From Pacificimonas flava (lineage in GTDB: Bacteria; Pseudomonadota; Alphaproteobacteria; Sphingomonadales; Sphingomonadaceae), in assembly GCF_000342165.1 (NCBI RefSeq), contig NZ_AMRV01000011.1:18340-82339 (forward strand): a stretch of 64,000 nucleotides of DNA. The letters run 5' to 3'. Under the pieces are notes generated by a model. It was not told the DNA's origin, ran no database searches, and saw only the letters and a list, made by a program, of their open reading frames with translations. A program made the position numbers and the translations under genes. This document shows, piece by piece, positions 7,086 through 15,940 of the stretch (positions are counted from its first letter, which is position 1; each line of letters opens with the position of its first letter).

Positions 7086-9650
7086 ATGCGAATTTCCGAA
7101 TCTTACCTTGCGACCGAAAAATCGGTTACGCATACGGGATGTGGCTGCGTTGCTTGCGACAGCAAGGGACTGGCGATCCAAAGCGGTTTCGACGGTTATG
7201 AGGGCACGATCAGCATCGCCGATTATGTCGATGCCGACTTCATCTTCACGGCTGCCCAGGCAGACAGTACGATTGCGGTCGAGGCCGATTTCTCGTTGAC
7301 CGGATCCTTGTCTGGTACGGAAGAATTCGACTTCGTTTCCATCGAGATGGAAGCCGGACAGACCTACTCGTTCGCTTATCGCGGCGCAGAGGAAGGCGGT
7401 ATCGAGGATCCGTATCTCGTTCTGTTCGATTCCGACGACAATGTGCTGGTGCAAGACGACGATGGCGGTCTCGGCCGCACGTCGCTCATCACCTTCACGG
7501 CGGCGACGGCGGGCACCTACTATCTGGGTCTCACGTCCTATTTCACGGTTGCGGAGGGCGACCCCTCCATCGACACCGGTGACTGGACGCTCGACGTCTG
7601 GGAGATGCCGGAGGCAGACGAGGTGCCGGACACGTTTGCGGATGCCGTCGAGATCGGCCTCGGCGCGACGTTCGGGCACATCGAGGTCAGTGAAGACGTC
7701 GATACCTACCAGATCCAGCTGGAAGCCGGGCAGATCTACAACTTCTTCCTGTCTGGCGGCGCGACCAGCTTTCCGGTTGCGGATAATGAACTCGACACCA
7801 TCCTTGGTCTCTACAATTCCGAGGGCGTGCTCGTCGCCTCGAACGACGATCTCGGCTTCCCGAGCGATGTCAGTTCGGGTCTCAGCTATCTCGTTCAGGA
7901 GAGCGGCACCTATTATGTCGACGTTCTGGCCTATCCGGGCGAAACCGGCGGCTACACGCTCGACGTGACCGGTTCGCCGCTCAGCGAACTCGATCCGCTC
8001 GATTCGATCCGCTGGGAAAATGCGGCCAACGTGCCGTTCACGGACGTTGACGGCGTTCCGACGGCCTATGTCTATTTCGGCGATTCCGACGAGAATTTCG
8101 GCGAAACCGGCGATGACGGCAACCCGATGGTCACCATTGACTGGAACGACTTTGAAAAAGGTCAGGTCATGGAGGCGCTGGAGGAGTTCGAGCGCATCCT
8201 GGGCGTCAATTACGAGATCACGACCGACGTCGACCAAGCGACGTTCCGCCTGCTGAAGACGGAATCGGAACAGTACGGCGCCTATTTCTATCCGCAGGAT
8301 CCGGCCTATGGCGAAGGTCAGGGAATCGGCGTCTTCAACGTCCTGTCGGGCGGCTGGACGTTCGACCAGCAGCAGAGCCTGGAAAAGGGCGGCTTCGCCT
8401 TCGCCGTCATCCTGCACGAGTTCGGTCACGCACATGGCCTCGCCCATCCGCACGATCAGGGCGGCGGTTCGGACGTCATGCTTGGTGTTGCCGGTTCGTC
8501 GTCGCTGGGCCTCTACGACCTCAACCAGGGTGTCTACACGGTCATGTCGTACAACGACGCCTGGGACACCGGTCCGAACGGTCCGACGCCCTACACCGGC
8601 GCGAACATCGACAGCGGCTGGTCCGGCACGCTGAGCGCATTCGACATTGCCGTCCTGCAGGAGCGTTATGGTGTCACCGAACGCGAAACCGGCAACAATG
8701 TCTATGAACTGCTCGACGTCAATGAAGAGGGCACCTACTACCAGACGATCTGGGATTCCGCGGGTACCGACGAAATCCGCTACGGCGGCGCGCTCGATGC
8801 CCAGATCGACCTTCTGGCGGCAACGCTCGACTACTCGCCCACCGGTGGCGGTGTCGTCTCCTTCCTCGACGGGATCTGGGGCGGCTACACCATCGCGAAC
8901 GGCGTCGTCATCGAGAACGCCACGGGCGGTTCGGGCGATGACGTGCTGATGGGCAACGACGCCGACAACATCCTGCGCGGCAATGCCGGCGACGACTTCA
9001 TGATGGGTCGCGGCGGTGCCGACACGTTCGATGGCGGTGCAGGCTTCGACACGGTCAGCTATGCCAATGCCGAGGAGGGCATCGTCGTCACGCAGTATAG
9101 CGGCGTGTCCGGTGCAGCGGCGGGCGACCGACTGATCGGTGTCGAGCGGATCATCGGCACCGATTTCGACGATCTGATGCAGGCGGGCTCGATTGGCGGC
9201 ACGCTGGAAGGCGGCGCTGGCAACGACACGCTGTACGGCGGTCGCCGCGCCGACGTGCTGATGGGCGGCGACGGCGATGACATCCTGTATGGCCTCGCCG
9301 GAGACGACACGCTGTCCGCAGGCGGCGGCGCCGACACGCTAGCCGGCGGTGCGGGCATCGACACGTTCGTGTTCGATGTGGCCGACGGAGAGATCAACGT
9401 CATTACCGATCTGGCAGCGGGCGAAACCATCGACCTGACGGGGATCGACGCTGATGCGGGCACGGAAGCGAATGACGGCTTCTCGTGGATCGGGGAAGAT
9501 GCTTTCTCGGGCACGGCCGGCGAGCTTCGCTACGAAGACGATGGCGGCAACACCATGCTGATGGGCGATACGGACGGCGACGGCGTCGCCGACCTGCTTG
9601 TCGACATGGGCGGCCAGCCGGTCGACGCTGTGGAGATCCTCTTCGCCTGA
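7086..9650 (+). CDS. Serralysin-like RTX metalloprotease with two PPC domains
   Basis: Secreted zinc protease of the M10/metzincin type, 854 aa. Order: short N-terminal region with three cysteines (C19, C21, C24); two pre-peptidase C-terminal (PPC) beta-sandwich domains (about 65-155 and 180-292); a peptidase domain with the zinc motif HEFGHAHGLAH (H444, H448, H454) and a Met-turn in YTVMSYND; RTX nonapeptide repeats (about 614-762, such as GGAGNDTLYGG) that bind calcium outside the cell; and a hydrophobic C-terminus (VEILFA) resembling a type I secretion signal. There is no Sec signal peptide. The ATG follows AGGAGAGG. Export is probably by the nearby tolC-ABC-hlyD operon. The substrate is unknown. 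Confidence 0.92.
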   Translation: MRISESYLATEKSVTHTGCGCVACDSKGLAIQSGFDGYEGTISIADYVDADFIFTAAQADSTIAVEADFSLTGSLSGTEEFDFVSIEMEAGQTYSFAYRGAEEGGIEDPYLVLFDSDDNVLVQDDDGGLGRTSLITFTAATAGTYYLGLTSYFTVAEGDPSIDTGDWTLDVWEMPEADEVPDTFADAVEIGLGATFGHIEVSEDVDTYQIQLEAGQIYNFFLSGGATSFPVADNELDTILGLYNSEGVLVASNDDLGFPSDVSSGLSYLVQESGTYYVDVLAYPGETGGYTLDVTGSPLSELDPLDSIRWENAANVPFTDVDGVPTAYVYFGDSDENFGETGDDGNPMVTIDWNDFEKGQVMEALEEFERILGVNYEITTDVDQATFRLLKTESEQYGAYFYPQDPAYGEGQGIGVFNVLSGGWTFDQQQSLEKGGFAFAVILHEFGHAHGLAHPHDQGGGSDVMLGVAGSSSLGLYDLNQGVYTVMSYNDAWDTGPNGPTPYTGANIDSGWSGTLSAFDIAVLQERYGVTERETGNNVYELLDVNEEGTYYQTIWDSAGTDEIRYGGALDAQIDLLAATLDYSPTGGGVVSFLDGIWGGYTIANGVVIENATGGSGDDVLMGNDADNILRGNAGDDFMMGRGGADTFDGGAGFDTVSYANAEEGIVVTQYSGVSGAAAGDRLIGVERIIGTDFDDLMQAGSIGGTLEGGAGNDTLYGGRRADVLMGGDGDDILYGLAGDDTLSAGGGADTLAGGAGIDTFVFDVADGEINVITDLAAGETIDLTGIDADAGTEANDGFSWIGEDAFSGTAGELRYEDDGGNTMLMGDTDGDGVADLLVDMGGQPVDAVEILFA

Positions 9651-9672
9651 AGCGGATTCTCGTAGAAAGTTG

Positions 9673-9711
9673 GGGGCCGTCCGCAGATGCTGCGGGCGGC
9701 CCCTTTCGTTT
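9673..9711 (+). terminator. Rho-independent terminator after metalloprotease gene
   Basis: A GC-rich stem of about 13 bp (GGGGCCGTCCGCA paired with TGCGGGCGGCCCC, one G-T pair) with a 5-nt loop, followed by TTTCGTTTT. It ends the protease transcript before the DinB-family gene. Confidence 0.85.
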
Positions 9712-9735
9712 TGACGGTCGGAAGGACACAAAGGA

Positions 9736-10284
9736 ATGATTTCCCGCAGCCACGTCAGAACGATGGCGGCATATAATCGCTGGCAGAACGATGCCATCTA
9801 CGCCGCGGCCGCCACGCTGGACGGAAAAGAGCGGATGCGTGATCGCGGCGCCTTCTTCGGATCCATTCACGGAACCCTGGCGCACATATTGTGGGCGGAC
9901 CATGTCTGGTTGTCCCGGTTCGATAAATGTGCGCGCCCCGGCGTCCTGCAGAAGGACAGCGCATCCTATGGTGGTGAATGGGCGGCGATGCGGGCGGCGC
10001 GCCACGAGACGGACGTGCTGATGGAAAGCTGGACTGCGAGCCTTGGCAAGGCCGCGCTCGCTTCAGTGCTGGAATGGTTCAGCGGCTCCTCGCAGCAGCA
10101 CGCAAGAGCGCCCGTCTGGGTCGTCGCCACTCACCTGTTCAACCATCAGACGCATCACCGGGGTCAGGTCCATGCCATGCTGACCGCTGCCGGCGTGAGA
10201 ACCGAGGACACGGACCTGTTCCTGATGCCGGGGTCGCGCTGGCCACGAGACGATCAGGACAAGGCGTCGGACGAGTCCGTCTGA
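9736..10284 (+). CDS. DinB-family metal-binding protein
   Basis: Four-helix DinB/YfiT-like protein, 182 aa. The putative metal triad is visible as the histidine in GSIHGTLAH and those in HLFNHQTHHRGQVH. Members act as thiol-dependent or damage-inducible metalloenzymes, but most are uncharacterised, so no reaction is assigned. The ATG follows AAAGGA closely. It is separated from the protease gene by a terminator and converges on the type I secretion operon, so it is probably a single-gene unit. Confidence 0.85.
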   Translation: MISRSHVRTMAAYNRWQNDAIYAAAATLDGKERMRDRGAFFGSIHGTLAHILWADHVWLSRFDKCARPGVLQKDSASYGGEWAAMRAARHETDVLMESWTASLGKAALASVLEWFSGSSQQHARAPVWVVATHLFNHQTHHRGQVHAMLTAAGVRTEDTDLFLMPGSRWPRDDQDKASDESV

Positions 10285-10315
10285 AGGAGACGGCCGGGCT
10301 CGCACCCGCTTCCCA

Positions 10316-11614
10316 TCACTCCCGAAACGCGTTCTGCTGCAAGCGCGTGATGGGGCGGAAGATATAGCTGAGGATGGACCGCTTCTTGCCCAAAAGGCTG
10401 ACCTCCGCCGTCATGCCCGAGCCGATTTCAAGCCGGTCGCCATACCGATCGACGATGGCGTTCTCGTCCGTGCGGACATCCACCTCGTAATAGATCTCGC
10501 CGGTCCGCTCATCAATGCTGGAGTCCGGGCTGATGGTCACGACCTCACCCTCCAGGCCGCCATACACGGTCGGGTCGTACGCAGTGATATTGACCTTCGC
10601 CTCCTGCCCGATGGCGACGAAGCCGATATCCTTCGGCTGAATCCGCGCCTCCACGAGGAGCTGGTCGTTCATGGGCACCATCTCCACGAGCGCCTCACCC
10701 GGTGACACGCTGCCGCCGACGGTGGATTTCAGCACGCGGTTGACGCGTCCGTTCATGGGTGCGCGGACGGTGGTCCGGTCGACGCGGCTGGCGAGCGCCG
10801 GCAGCGTACGGCGACGCGACGCGATCTCGCTCTGGGCGGCGGCGAGTTCGCTGGCCGCCCGGGCGCGCCAGTCCTGCCGCTGCTGTTCCAGACTCGCGCG
10901 CGCCTCGACGACGGCGGACTGGGCGCGGGTCAGACTGGCCTCGGCCGCCGCGATCTCGCTTTCCGCAACGTCCGCCCGCGACTCGGCCTGGATCAGGGAA
11001 AGACGCGGTTCGATGCCGCGCTCCACCAGCGGACGCAGCAGGTTGACCTCCGCGCGCGCAGCTGTCGCCGACGATCTGCGGGACGCAAGGTTCGCCTCGG
11101 CCTCCGCCACCGCGCGCAGCGACTGTTGCACCCGCGCGCTCGCGGCGTTCGTCAGGCTGGCGAGATCGGCCATGCGGCTGGCATGCAGGGAGCGTTCGAT
11201 CTCCACCTGCTCGCGCATCGCCGGATCGCCGCCGCCCGGGAATATGGGTTCCCGGCCGGCCACTTCGGCCTCCAGACGCGCGATCTTCGCGGTGAGTGCA
11301 TTCACCTCTGCCTGGGTGGAGCCGAGATTGGAGCCCGTCTCCGTCTGGTCCAACGACATCAGCGGATCGCCCTTCGCCACCGTATCGCCCTGATCGACGT
11401 AAATACGCTCGACGATTCCGCCCTCCAGGTTCGAGACAATCTGAAGCTGTGAGGAGGGGACGACGCGTCCCTGACCGCGTACGACGACGTCGAGTTCCGT
11501 CAGAGCGGCCCAGATGCCGAAGGTGACGACGATCAGCACCACCATGAAAAGCAGGATGTTGGCCGCCGAACGCGGACGCAAACTCTCCATACGATCTTCG
11601 AGAAAGGTCGCCAT
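10316..11614 (-). CDS. Type I secretion periplasmic adaptor (HlyD family)
   Basis: Membrane fusion protein (about 432 aa from the ATG at 11614) joining the inner-membrane ABC ATPase to the outer-membrane channel. It has a single N-terminal membrane helix (ANILLFMVVLIVVTFGIWA), the lipoyl-like half RGQGRVVPSSQLQIVSN plus GGIVERIYVDQGDTV, a long alpha-hairpin of Ala/Arg/Glu-rich coiled coil, and the beta-barrel block EVVTISPDSSIDE. The start at 11614 lies 4 nt after the stop of the ABC gene; earlier in-frame starts (ATG 11647, GTG 11659) would overlap that gene. It is the last gene of the operon. Confidence 0.92.
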   Translation of the reverse strand: MATFLEDRMESLRPRSAANILLFMVVLIVVTFGIWAALTELDVVVRGQGRVVPSSQLQIVSNLEGGIVERIYVDQGDTVAKGDPLMSLDQTETGSNLGSTQAEVNALTAKIARLEAEVAGREPIFPGGGDPAMREQVEIERSLHASRMADLASLTNAASARVQQSLRAVAEAEANLASRRSSATAARAEVNLLRPLVERGIEPRLSLIQAESRADVAESEIAAAEASLTRAQSAVVEARASLEQQRQDWRARAASELAAAQSEIASRRRTLPALASRVDRTTVRAPMNGRVNRVLKSTVGGSVSPGEALVEMVPMNDQLLVEARIQPKDIGFVAIGQEAKVNITAYDPTVYGGLEGEVVTISPDSSIDERTGEIYYEVDVRTDENAIVDRYGDRLEIGSGMTAEVSLLGKKRSILSYIFRPITRLQQNAFRE

Positions 11615-11618
11615 GGCG

Positions 11619-13481
11619 TTACGAATTGCCCCCCGGCTTGTTACCATCTGGCGGCGCACCGCCCGGCCTGTTGTCGCCCGCCCGGATGCTGGAGGTGATG
11701 AGGCCGCGATCCGCCGGTTTCGCTTCAGGCCGGGCCGCCCCCGTGCCTGCGGCGGGGACCGCGCCCTGCTTCTGAAGCAGTTTCATGACTTCATCGCGCG
11801 GACCGTCTGCAATGACCTTGCCCCTGTCCATCAGGATGATGCGGTCCACCAGCTTCAGGAAGGGCGGGCGGTGCGTGACGACCACCAGCGTTCTGCCGGC
11901 AAGTTCCTTTTGCAGTGCACCCAGAACCTGCTGCTCGGTCTGCGCATCCATCTGGCTAGAAGGTTCGTCGAGAAGGAGAATCTGCGGACGGCCGGCGAGC
12001 GCGCGGGCGAGCGCGATGGATTGCCGCTGACCGCCGGACAGCCCCTCCCCCCGGTCGGCGAGCCGGCGATCATAACCGTTCGTCACATGCTGCATGAAGC
12101 TGTGCGTGCCGGCGATCTGGGCCGCGCGCAGCATTTCCTCATCATCCACATTCGGTCGGCCGAGGATGATATTGTCGCGAACCGAACCGGACAGCAGCAC
12201 CGTTTCCTGCAGCGATGACCCGACCTTCTCGCGCAGGGTGGCGGGATCGATCTGCCGCACGTCGAGGCTGTCGAGAAGAACCGTGCCCTCAGCCGGCGGG
12301 TAGAGGCCGAGGATCAGCTTCGCGATGGTCGATTTGCCGGATCCGACGCGGCCGAGCAGTGCCACCTTCTCGCCAGGCTGAATCTTGAAGCTGACATTCT
12401 CCAGTGCCGGATCGGCCGTATCGGGATATTTGAAGCTGACGCCGCGAAACTCGATCTCGCCGCGTGCCTTGCCCAGCTTGAACGCCTCCCCCGCCGGCCC
12501 CTCGACGGGCGTTGCCATCAGGCCGTTGATCTGGCGATAGGCGGCGCGGGTCGTGCTGAGACGCGAAAGCAGGCTGGCGATCTGCCCGAGCGGCGCAACC
12601 GCACGCCCGCCGAGAATCGAGCAGGCGATAAGGCCGCCCATGGACAGTTCGCGCTCCGCGATCAAACCGACGCCAACGATCACGACGCCGGCATAGGAAA
12701 TCATCTGCGCGCTCTGCGCCAGCGTCGTCGCCAGATTGGCGATCAGGCGCTGGCGCAGCGAGGTGGAGGCATGCTCGTCAATGGCGCCGATCCAGCGGTT
12801 TGTGAGCAGATAGCCGGCATTTGTCGTCTTCACGGTTTCGAGACCGCCGATGGTTTCCACGAGAACCGACTGTTTCAAGAGCCCCTGCCCCATGTTCCGC
12901 GCGCTCAGCCGGTCGAGCGCCGGATGCGTCAGATAGCCCGCGAGAATGACGAGCGGCACCATGGCGAGCGGCACGAACACCACAGGCCCGCCGATAAGTG
13001 CGATGACACTGAGCGTCAGCAGGATGAACGGCACGTCGACGAGCGCGGTAATGGTCGCGCTGGCGAAAAAGTCGCGCAGCGTCTCCAGTTCCCGCATCAG
13101 ACCCGCAAGCGCGCCGGTCGATCCCTTCTTCGCATCGAGGCGCACCTTCAGAAGCTGCTGGAAGACGCTGGCGCCAACCTCCCGGTCGATGGACGCACCG
13201 GCAATATCGGTGAAATAGGAGCGCAGCAGCTTGAGAATGAAATCGAAGATGACGACGATGGCGAGGCCGATGGACAGCGCGATGAGCGAGTCCACGGCGT
13301 TGTTGGGCACGACCCGGTCGTAGACGACCATGGTGAACAGGCTGGAGGCGAGTGCGAAAATGTTGATGAAGACCGCCGCCAGCGCCACGCGCATGTAGAT
13401 CGGGCGGTTGCGCCGCATCGGCTCCATCAGCCAGTCGGCGAAGCGCGGCGGCTTCCCCTCGAACTCCAGTTCCCCCCTCAC
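11619..13481 (-). CDS. Type I secretion ABC transporter (permease-ATPase), LapB/RtxB-like without N-terminal C39-like domain
   Basis: Inner-membrane exporter of 620 aa. The membrane domain starts almost at once (RRNRPIYMRVALAAVFINIF) and carries the VVYDRVVPNNA motif of RTX exporters. The nucleotide-binding domain has Walker A GRVGSGKST, signature LSGGQRQ and Walker B ILLLDEPSSQMD. LapB/HlyB relatives usually have about 130 extra residues forming a C39-peptidase-like domain before the first helix; here the GTG start overlaps the tolC stop (GTGA), so that domain is absent. The C-terminal 50 residues are Pro/Gly/Ala-rich and probably disordered. The likely substrate is the RTX metalloprotease. 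Confidence 0.92.
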   Translation of the reverse strand: MRGELEFEGKPPRFADWLMEPMRRNRPIYMRVALAAVFINIFALASSLFTMVVYDRVVPNNAVDSLIALSIGLAIVVIFDFILKLLRSYFTDIAGASIDREVGASVFQQLLKVRLDAKKGSTGALAGLMRELETLRDFFASATITALVDVPFILLTLSVIALIGGPVVFVPLAMVPLVILAGYLTHPALDRLSARNMGQGLLKQSVLVETIGGLETVKTTNAGYLLTNRWIGAIDEHASTSLRQRLIANLATTLAQSAQMISYAGVVIVGVGLIAERELSMGGLIACSILGGRAVAPLGQIASLLSRLSTTRAAYRQINGLMATPVEGPAGEAFKLGKARGEIEFRGVSFKYPDTADPALENVSFKIQPGEKVALLGRVGSGKSTIAKLILGLYPPAEGTVLLDSLDVRQIDPATLREKVGSSLQETVLLSGSVRDNIILGRPNVDDEEMLRAAQIAGTHSFMQHVTNGYDRRLADRGEGLSGGQRQSIALARALAGRPQILLLDEPSSQMDAQTEQQVLGALQKELAGRTLVVVTHRPPFLKLVDRIILMDRGKVIADGPRDEVMKLLQKQGAVPAAGTGAARPEAKPADRGLITSSIRAGDNRPGGAPPDGNKPGGNS

Positions 13482-14935
13482 TCGGCACTCTCCTGCGTCG
13501 GAATCGCCAGCGCATCGAGCAGCCGGCCCGTGCGTGCAAGCAGCACATAGCGCGCCGAATCCCGTTCAGTCAGCGCCTGAATATAATTGCCTGCAACGGC
13601 AAAATAATTGTCCTCCGCCTGCAGCACGTCGAACAGGGATCCGCGCGCGTAGAAGAACCGTTCGGCCAACACGTCCCGGGTCCGGCGGCTGGCAATGTAA
13701 TTTTCCGAAAGCGCCGCAAGCTGATCCTCGAGCGCGTCCATGTCGGCCCACGCGATCAGCGCCTCACGCACGGCCTCCTGCTCCAGCCCGAGCGCCCGCG
13801 CCTGCGCGGCATCGGCGCGGGCCACGTCCGCATCCGCCCGGGCAAATGTTCCGGCGAAGAAGCGCTGCTGTACCGATACGCGAGCGCGGACGTCGTAATC
13901 CTCGCCCTCCCGATCGCGAAAGATACCATATTGACCGGCGTCGACCCCGGCGACGACCCGAGGCAAGCGGTCCGCCTTCGTCGCGCGGCTGTCGTGATAG
14001 GCTGCGCGGGCACGCTCCTGCGCGGCCTCCACTGCGGGCGACGTCCGCGCAAGATACTCCGCCATCTCGCGGCTCATCGCCGGCATGTCGGGCGCAGGCG
14101 CGCGCATCAGTCCCTGCGGCGGCGGCGCACCGATCAGCTCGGTGTATCGCGCCTCGGCATTGGCGAGCTGGCGCCGATAGCGGGCAAGCCCAGTGCCCGT
14201 CAGAGCGATCGAGGATTCTACGCGCGCAAGATCGCCGGGGGCGTTGACGCCTTGATCGATGCGGTCCTGGATGGAAGCCAATGCCTTTTGCTGGTTGGCA
14301 AGAAAACTTTCGGACAGGGAGACGAGCGCGCGGTAGGCGAACACATCATACCATGCCGCAACGGCCGCGAGCGCAACCCGCTCTGCCGTGGCATCGATTT
14401 CCAACGCCGCGCTCTTCATCCGGTGAGTCGCAGCGACGATCCGCGCAGAGGTGGCGCCGAAGTCGAGGATCGCCTGCTCGACCGAGGCGGTGGCGTCGTA
14501 GCGGGACAGCGAGCGCGACCTCTCCAGCACATTGTCCGGGTCGTTTGAAAACTCCCGGTCGATGGTCTGCCGGCCCTGAAAGCCGATCGTCACGTCTGGA
14601 AACAGGCCGGCGCGCGCCTCGTCGCGCTGGGCGTCGGCGACGCTCAGATTGGCCAGTGCCTCATCGATGCTCGGATTGCGGGCAACGGCACTGGATATGG
14701 CGTCACGGAACGCCGCCATCGGCGCGGCCCGTTCCGACAGGGAGAGGACGGGATCCTCCGCAACGTCGATGGCGGCCATCGGATCATGTCCGCGCGCCGG
14801 CAGCGTCGTGGCTCCCAGCACCTGCGGGTCGATCCCCTCCGGCGCCGTCAGATCGGTTTCCTGCGCCACCGTGCCCGCAGGCACCGTCAGGGCAAGCGTG
14901 CCGGCGGCGGCCAGAAACACATTACGAAACGACAT
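13478..14935 (-). CDS. TolC-family outer-membrane channel of the type I secretion system
   Basis: Outer-membrane efflux protein of 485 aa with a Sec signal peptide (VFLAAAGTLALTVPAGTVAQ). The start at 14935 is preferred over a frame that extends 25 codons further because it gives a normal signal peptide. The duplicated alpha-hairpin pattern is visible (RDAISSAVARNPSIDEALANL and the later AREALIAWADMDALEDQL region, with SVQQRFFAGTFARADADVARA). It is first gene of the leftward operon tolC-ABC-hlyD, each overlapping or abutting the next. Confidence 0.9.
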   Translation of the reverse strand: MSFRNVFLAAAGTLALTVPAGTVAQETDLTAPEGIDPQVLGATTLPARGHDPMAAIDVAEDPVLSLSERAAPMAAFRDAISSAVARNPSIDEALANLSVADAQRDEARAGLFPDVTIGFQGRQTIDREFSNDPDNVLERSRSLSRYDATASVEQAILDFGATSARIVAATHRMKSAALEIDATAERVALAAVAAWYDVFAYRALVSLSESFLANQQKALASIQDRIDQGVNAPGDLARVESSIALTGTGLARYRRQLANAEARYTELIGAPPPQGLMRAPAPDMPAMSREMAEYLARTSPAVEAAQERARAAYHDSRATKADRLPRVVAGVDAGQYGIFRDREGEDYDVRARVSVQQRFFAGTFARADADVARADAAQARALGLEQEAVREALIAWADMDALEDQLAALSENYIASRRTRDVLAERFFYARGSLFDVLQAEDNYFAVAGNYIQALTERDSARYVLLARTGRLLDALAIPTQESAE

Positions 14936-15035
14936 GGACAAACCCGCTAAACCCCCGCGCCTTACCCCGAGGCGCCGCCCCCTCCTAGCGGCAAAAGCGG
15001 TCGTCGACAAATCGGCAATCCGCTTGTTCGCCTAG

Positions 15036-15212
15036 AAAAAATACGGGCCGCTGCTTTCGACGTCGCCGGGCATCGCGCCCGCCTTCTATACCGCGATGAA
15101 CGGCCATTTCGACGATCTGGACGGCCTCCTGTTGATCGCGAAAAACCGGGAGCATGGCCTGCGCTTCACCGGAAGCGACGTTTATCCGCCCAAGCGTGCT
15201 CTGTGGGACTGA
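15036..15212 (+). pseudogene. Remnant of the 3' end of an unrecognised gene
   Basis: After an in-frame TAG at 15033, the frame reads as convincing protein to a TGA at 15210, with GC-biased third positions and segments such as PAFYTAMNGHFDDLDG and GSDVYPPKRALWD. No start codon or Shine-Dalgarno lies at a sensible distance; the only ATG (15096) would give 38 aa. It looks like the surviving C-terminus of a gene whose front was lost upstream of the secretion operon. The family was not recognised. A genuine 38-aa gene is possible but less likely. Confidence 0.4.
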
Positions 15213-15258
15213 TTGCGGCGCTGCACTCCACTCACGCCAAACAAAGGGGGGCGACTAG

Positions 15259-15295
15259 AAAAGGGCCACGCGCCGTGATCCGGCGGGGCCCTTCT
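15259..15295 (-). terminator. Terminator after PPOX-family gene
   Basis: Inverted repeat with arms AAGGGCC and GGCCCTT plus an inner CGCCG/CGGCG stem. Read leftward it ends CCCTTTTCT, so it suits the minus-strand gene ending at 15317; it may work in both directions. Confidence 0.7.
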
Positions 15296-15316
15296 CGATA
15301 AATATGGTAGTTCCGC

Positions 15317-15820
15317 TCAGCCGGCGAAGCGCGTTTCGGTTTGATGCTCCTTGGCGGCGTGCCAGGCATTGTCCTTCACGACGGCGGTGAACATCTCCTC
15401 AAGGAACGAACCATTGTCCGCCTCCCAGATTTCCGCCCTGCCGAGGTCGAGGCGCAGCAGCGTGATCTTCGGATCCTCGCGACCCTGGTCGAACCAGGCG
15501 GCCGTCGTCTTCGACCAGAACTTATCGATCTTCTTCTCGTCATTGTCGATGCTGAGCCGGCCGTGCAGCGAAGCGAAAAGATCGTGGCCCTTAGAGGAGA
15601 AGCTGACCACGGCATCCGACTGGCCGGCCTGAAGGCCCTTCACATAGCCGTTGTCGGAAGAGGTGAAGAAGTAGAGCTGGTCGCAGAAATCATCGTCGAA
15701 CTGCGCCGTCATGGGCTGGCTGTGGCCGCGATCATTGCCGCTGAGCGCCAGCATCACGAAAGGGCTTTTGTCCAGTGCATTCCAGAACTTCTTCTGAAAC
15801 TTCTCGTCCGCATTCGCCAT
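15317..15820 (-). CDS. Pyridoxamine 5'-phosphate oxidase-like (general stress protein 26 type) protein
   Basis: Split-barrel flavin-binding protein of 167 aa. It resembles the Bacillus general stress protein 26 group of the PPOX superfamily: SPFVMLALSGNDRGHSQPMTAQ, LYFFTSSDNGYVKGL, VSFSSKGHDLFASLHG, and the C-terminal WEADNGSFLEEMF. Binding of FMN or a related cofactor is expected from the family, but the reaction is not known. The ATG is preceded by TCAGGAG. It is a single gene between a terminator and the thiolase terminator. Confidence 0.85.
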   Translation of the reverse strand: MANADEKFQKKFWNALDKSPFVMLALSGNDRGHSQPMTAQFDDDFCDQLYFFTSSDNGYVKGLQAGQSDAVVSFSSKGHDLFASLHGRLSIDNDEKKIDKFWSKTTAAWFDQGREDPKITLLRLDLGRAEIWEADNGSFLEEMFTAVVKDNAWHAAKEHQTETRFAG

Positions 15821-15890
15821 GATAATCTCCTGATAAGGCTTGCGTTTTCATGTGCCTCGTCAACAGAAATTGCGGCGGTTGGTTCCTTTC

Positions 15891-15930
15891 AAAACGTCCG
15901 GGCGCGGCAACCCGGCGCCGCGCCCGGACG
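15891..15930 (-). terminator. Strong terminator after thiolase gene
   Basis: A 14-bp perfect stem (CGTCCGGGCGCGGC and its complement) with an 8-nt loop, followed leftward by TTTT. It ends the MaoC-thiolase transcript. Confidence 0.85.
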
Positions 15931-15940
15931 AGACTTCACG

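Noticed and set aside
7068..8453. A 461-codon minus-strand frame
   Set aside because: It mirrors the metalloprotease gene, whose zinc motif and RTX repeats fix the coding strand.
8927..9372. Tandem DNA repeat within the metalloprotease gene
   Set aside because: The periodicity is the codon-level trace of RTX nonapeptides, not an independent DNA repeat or CRISPR-like array.
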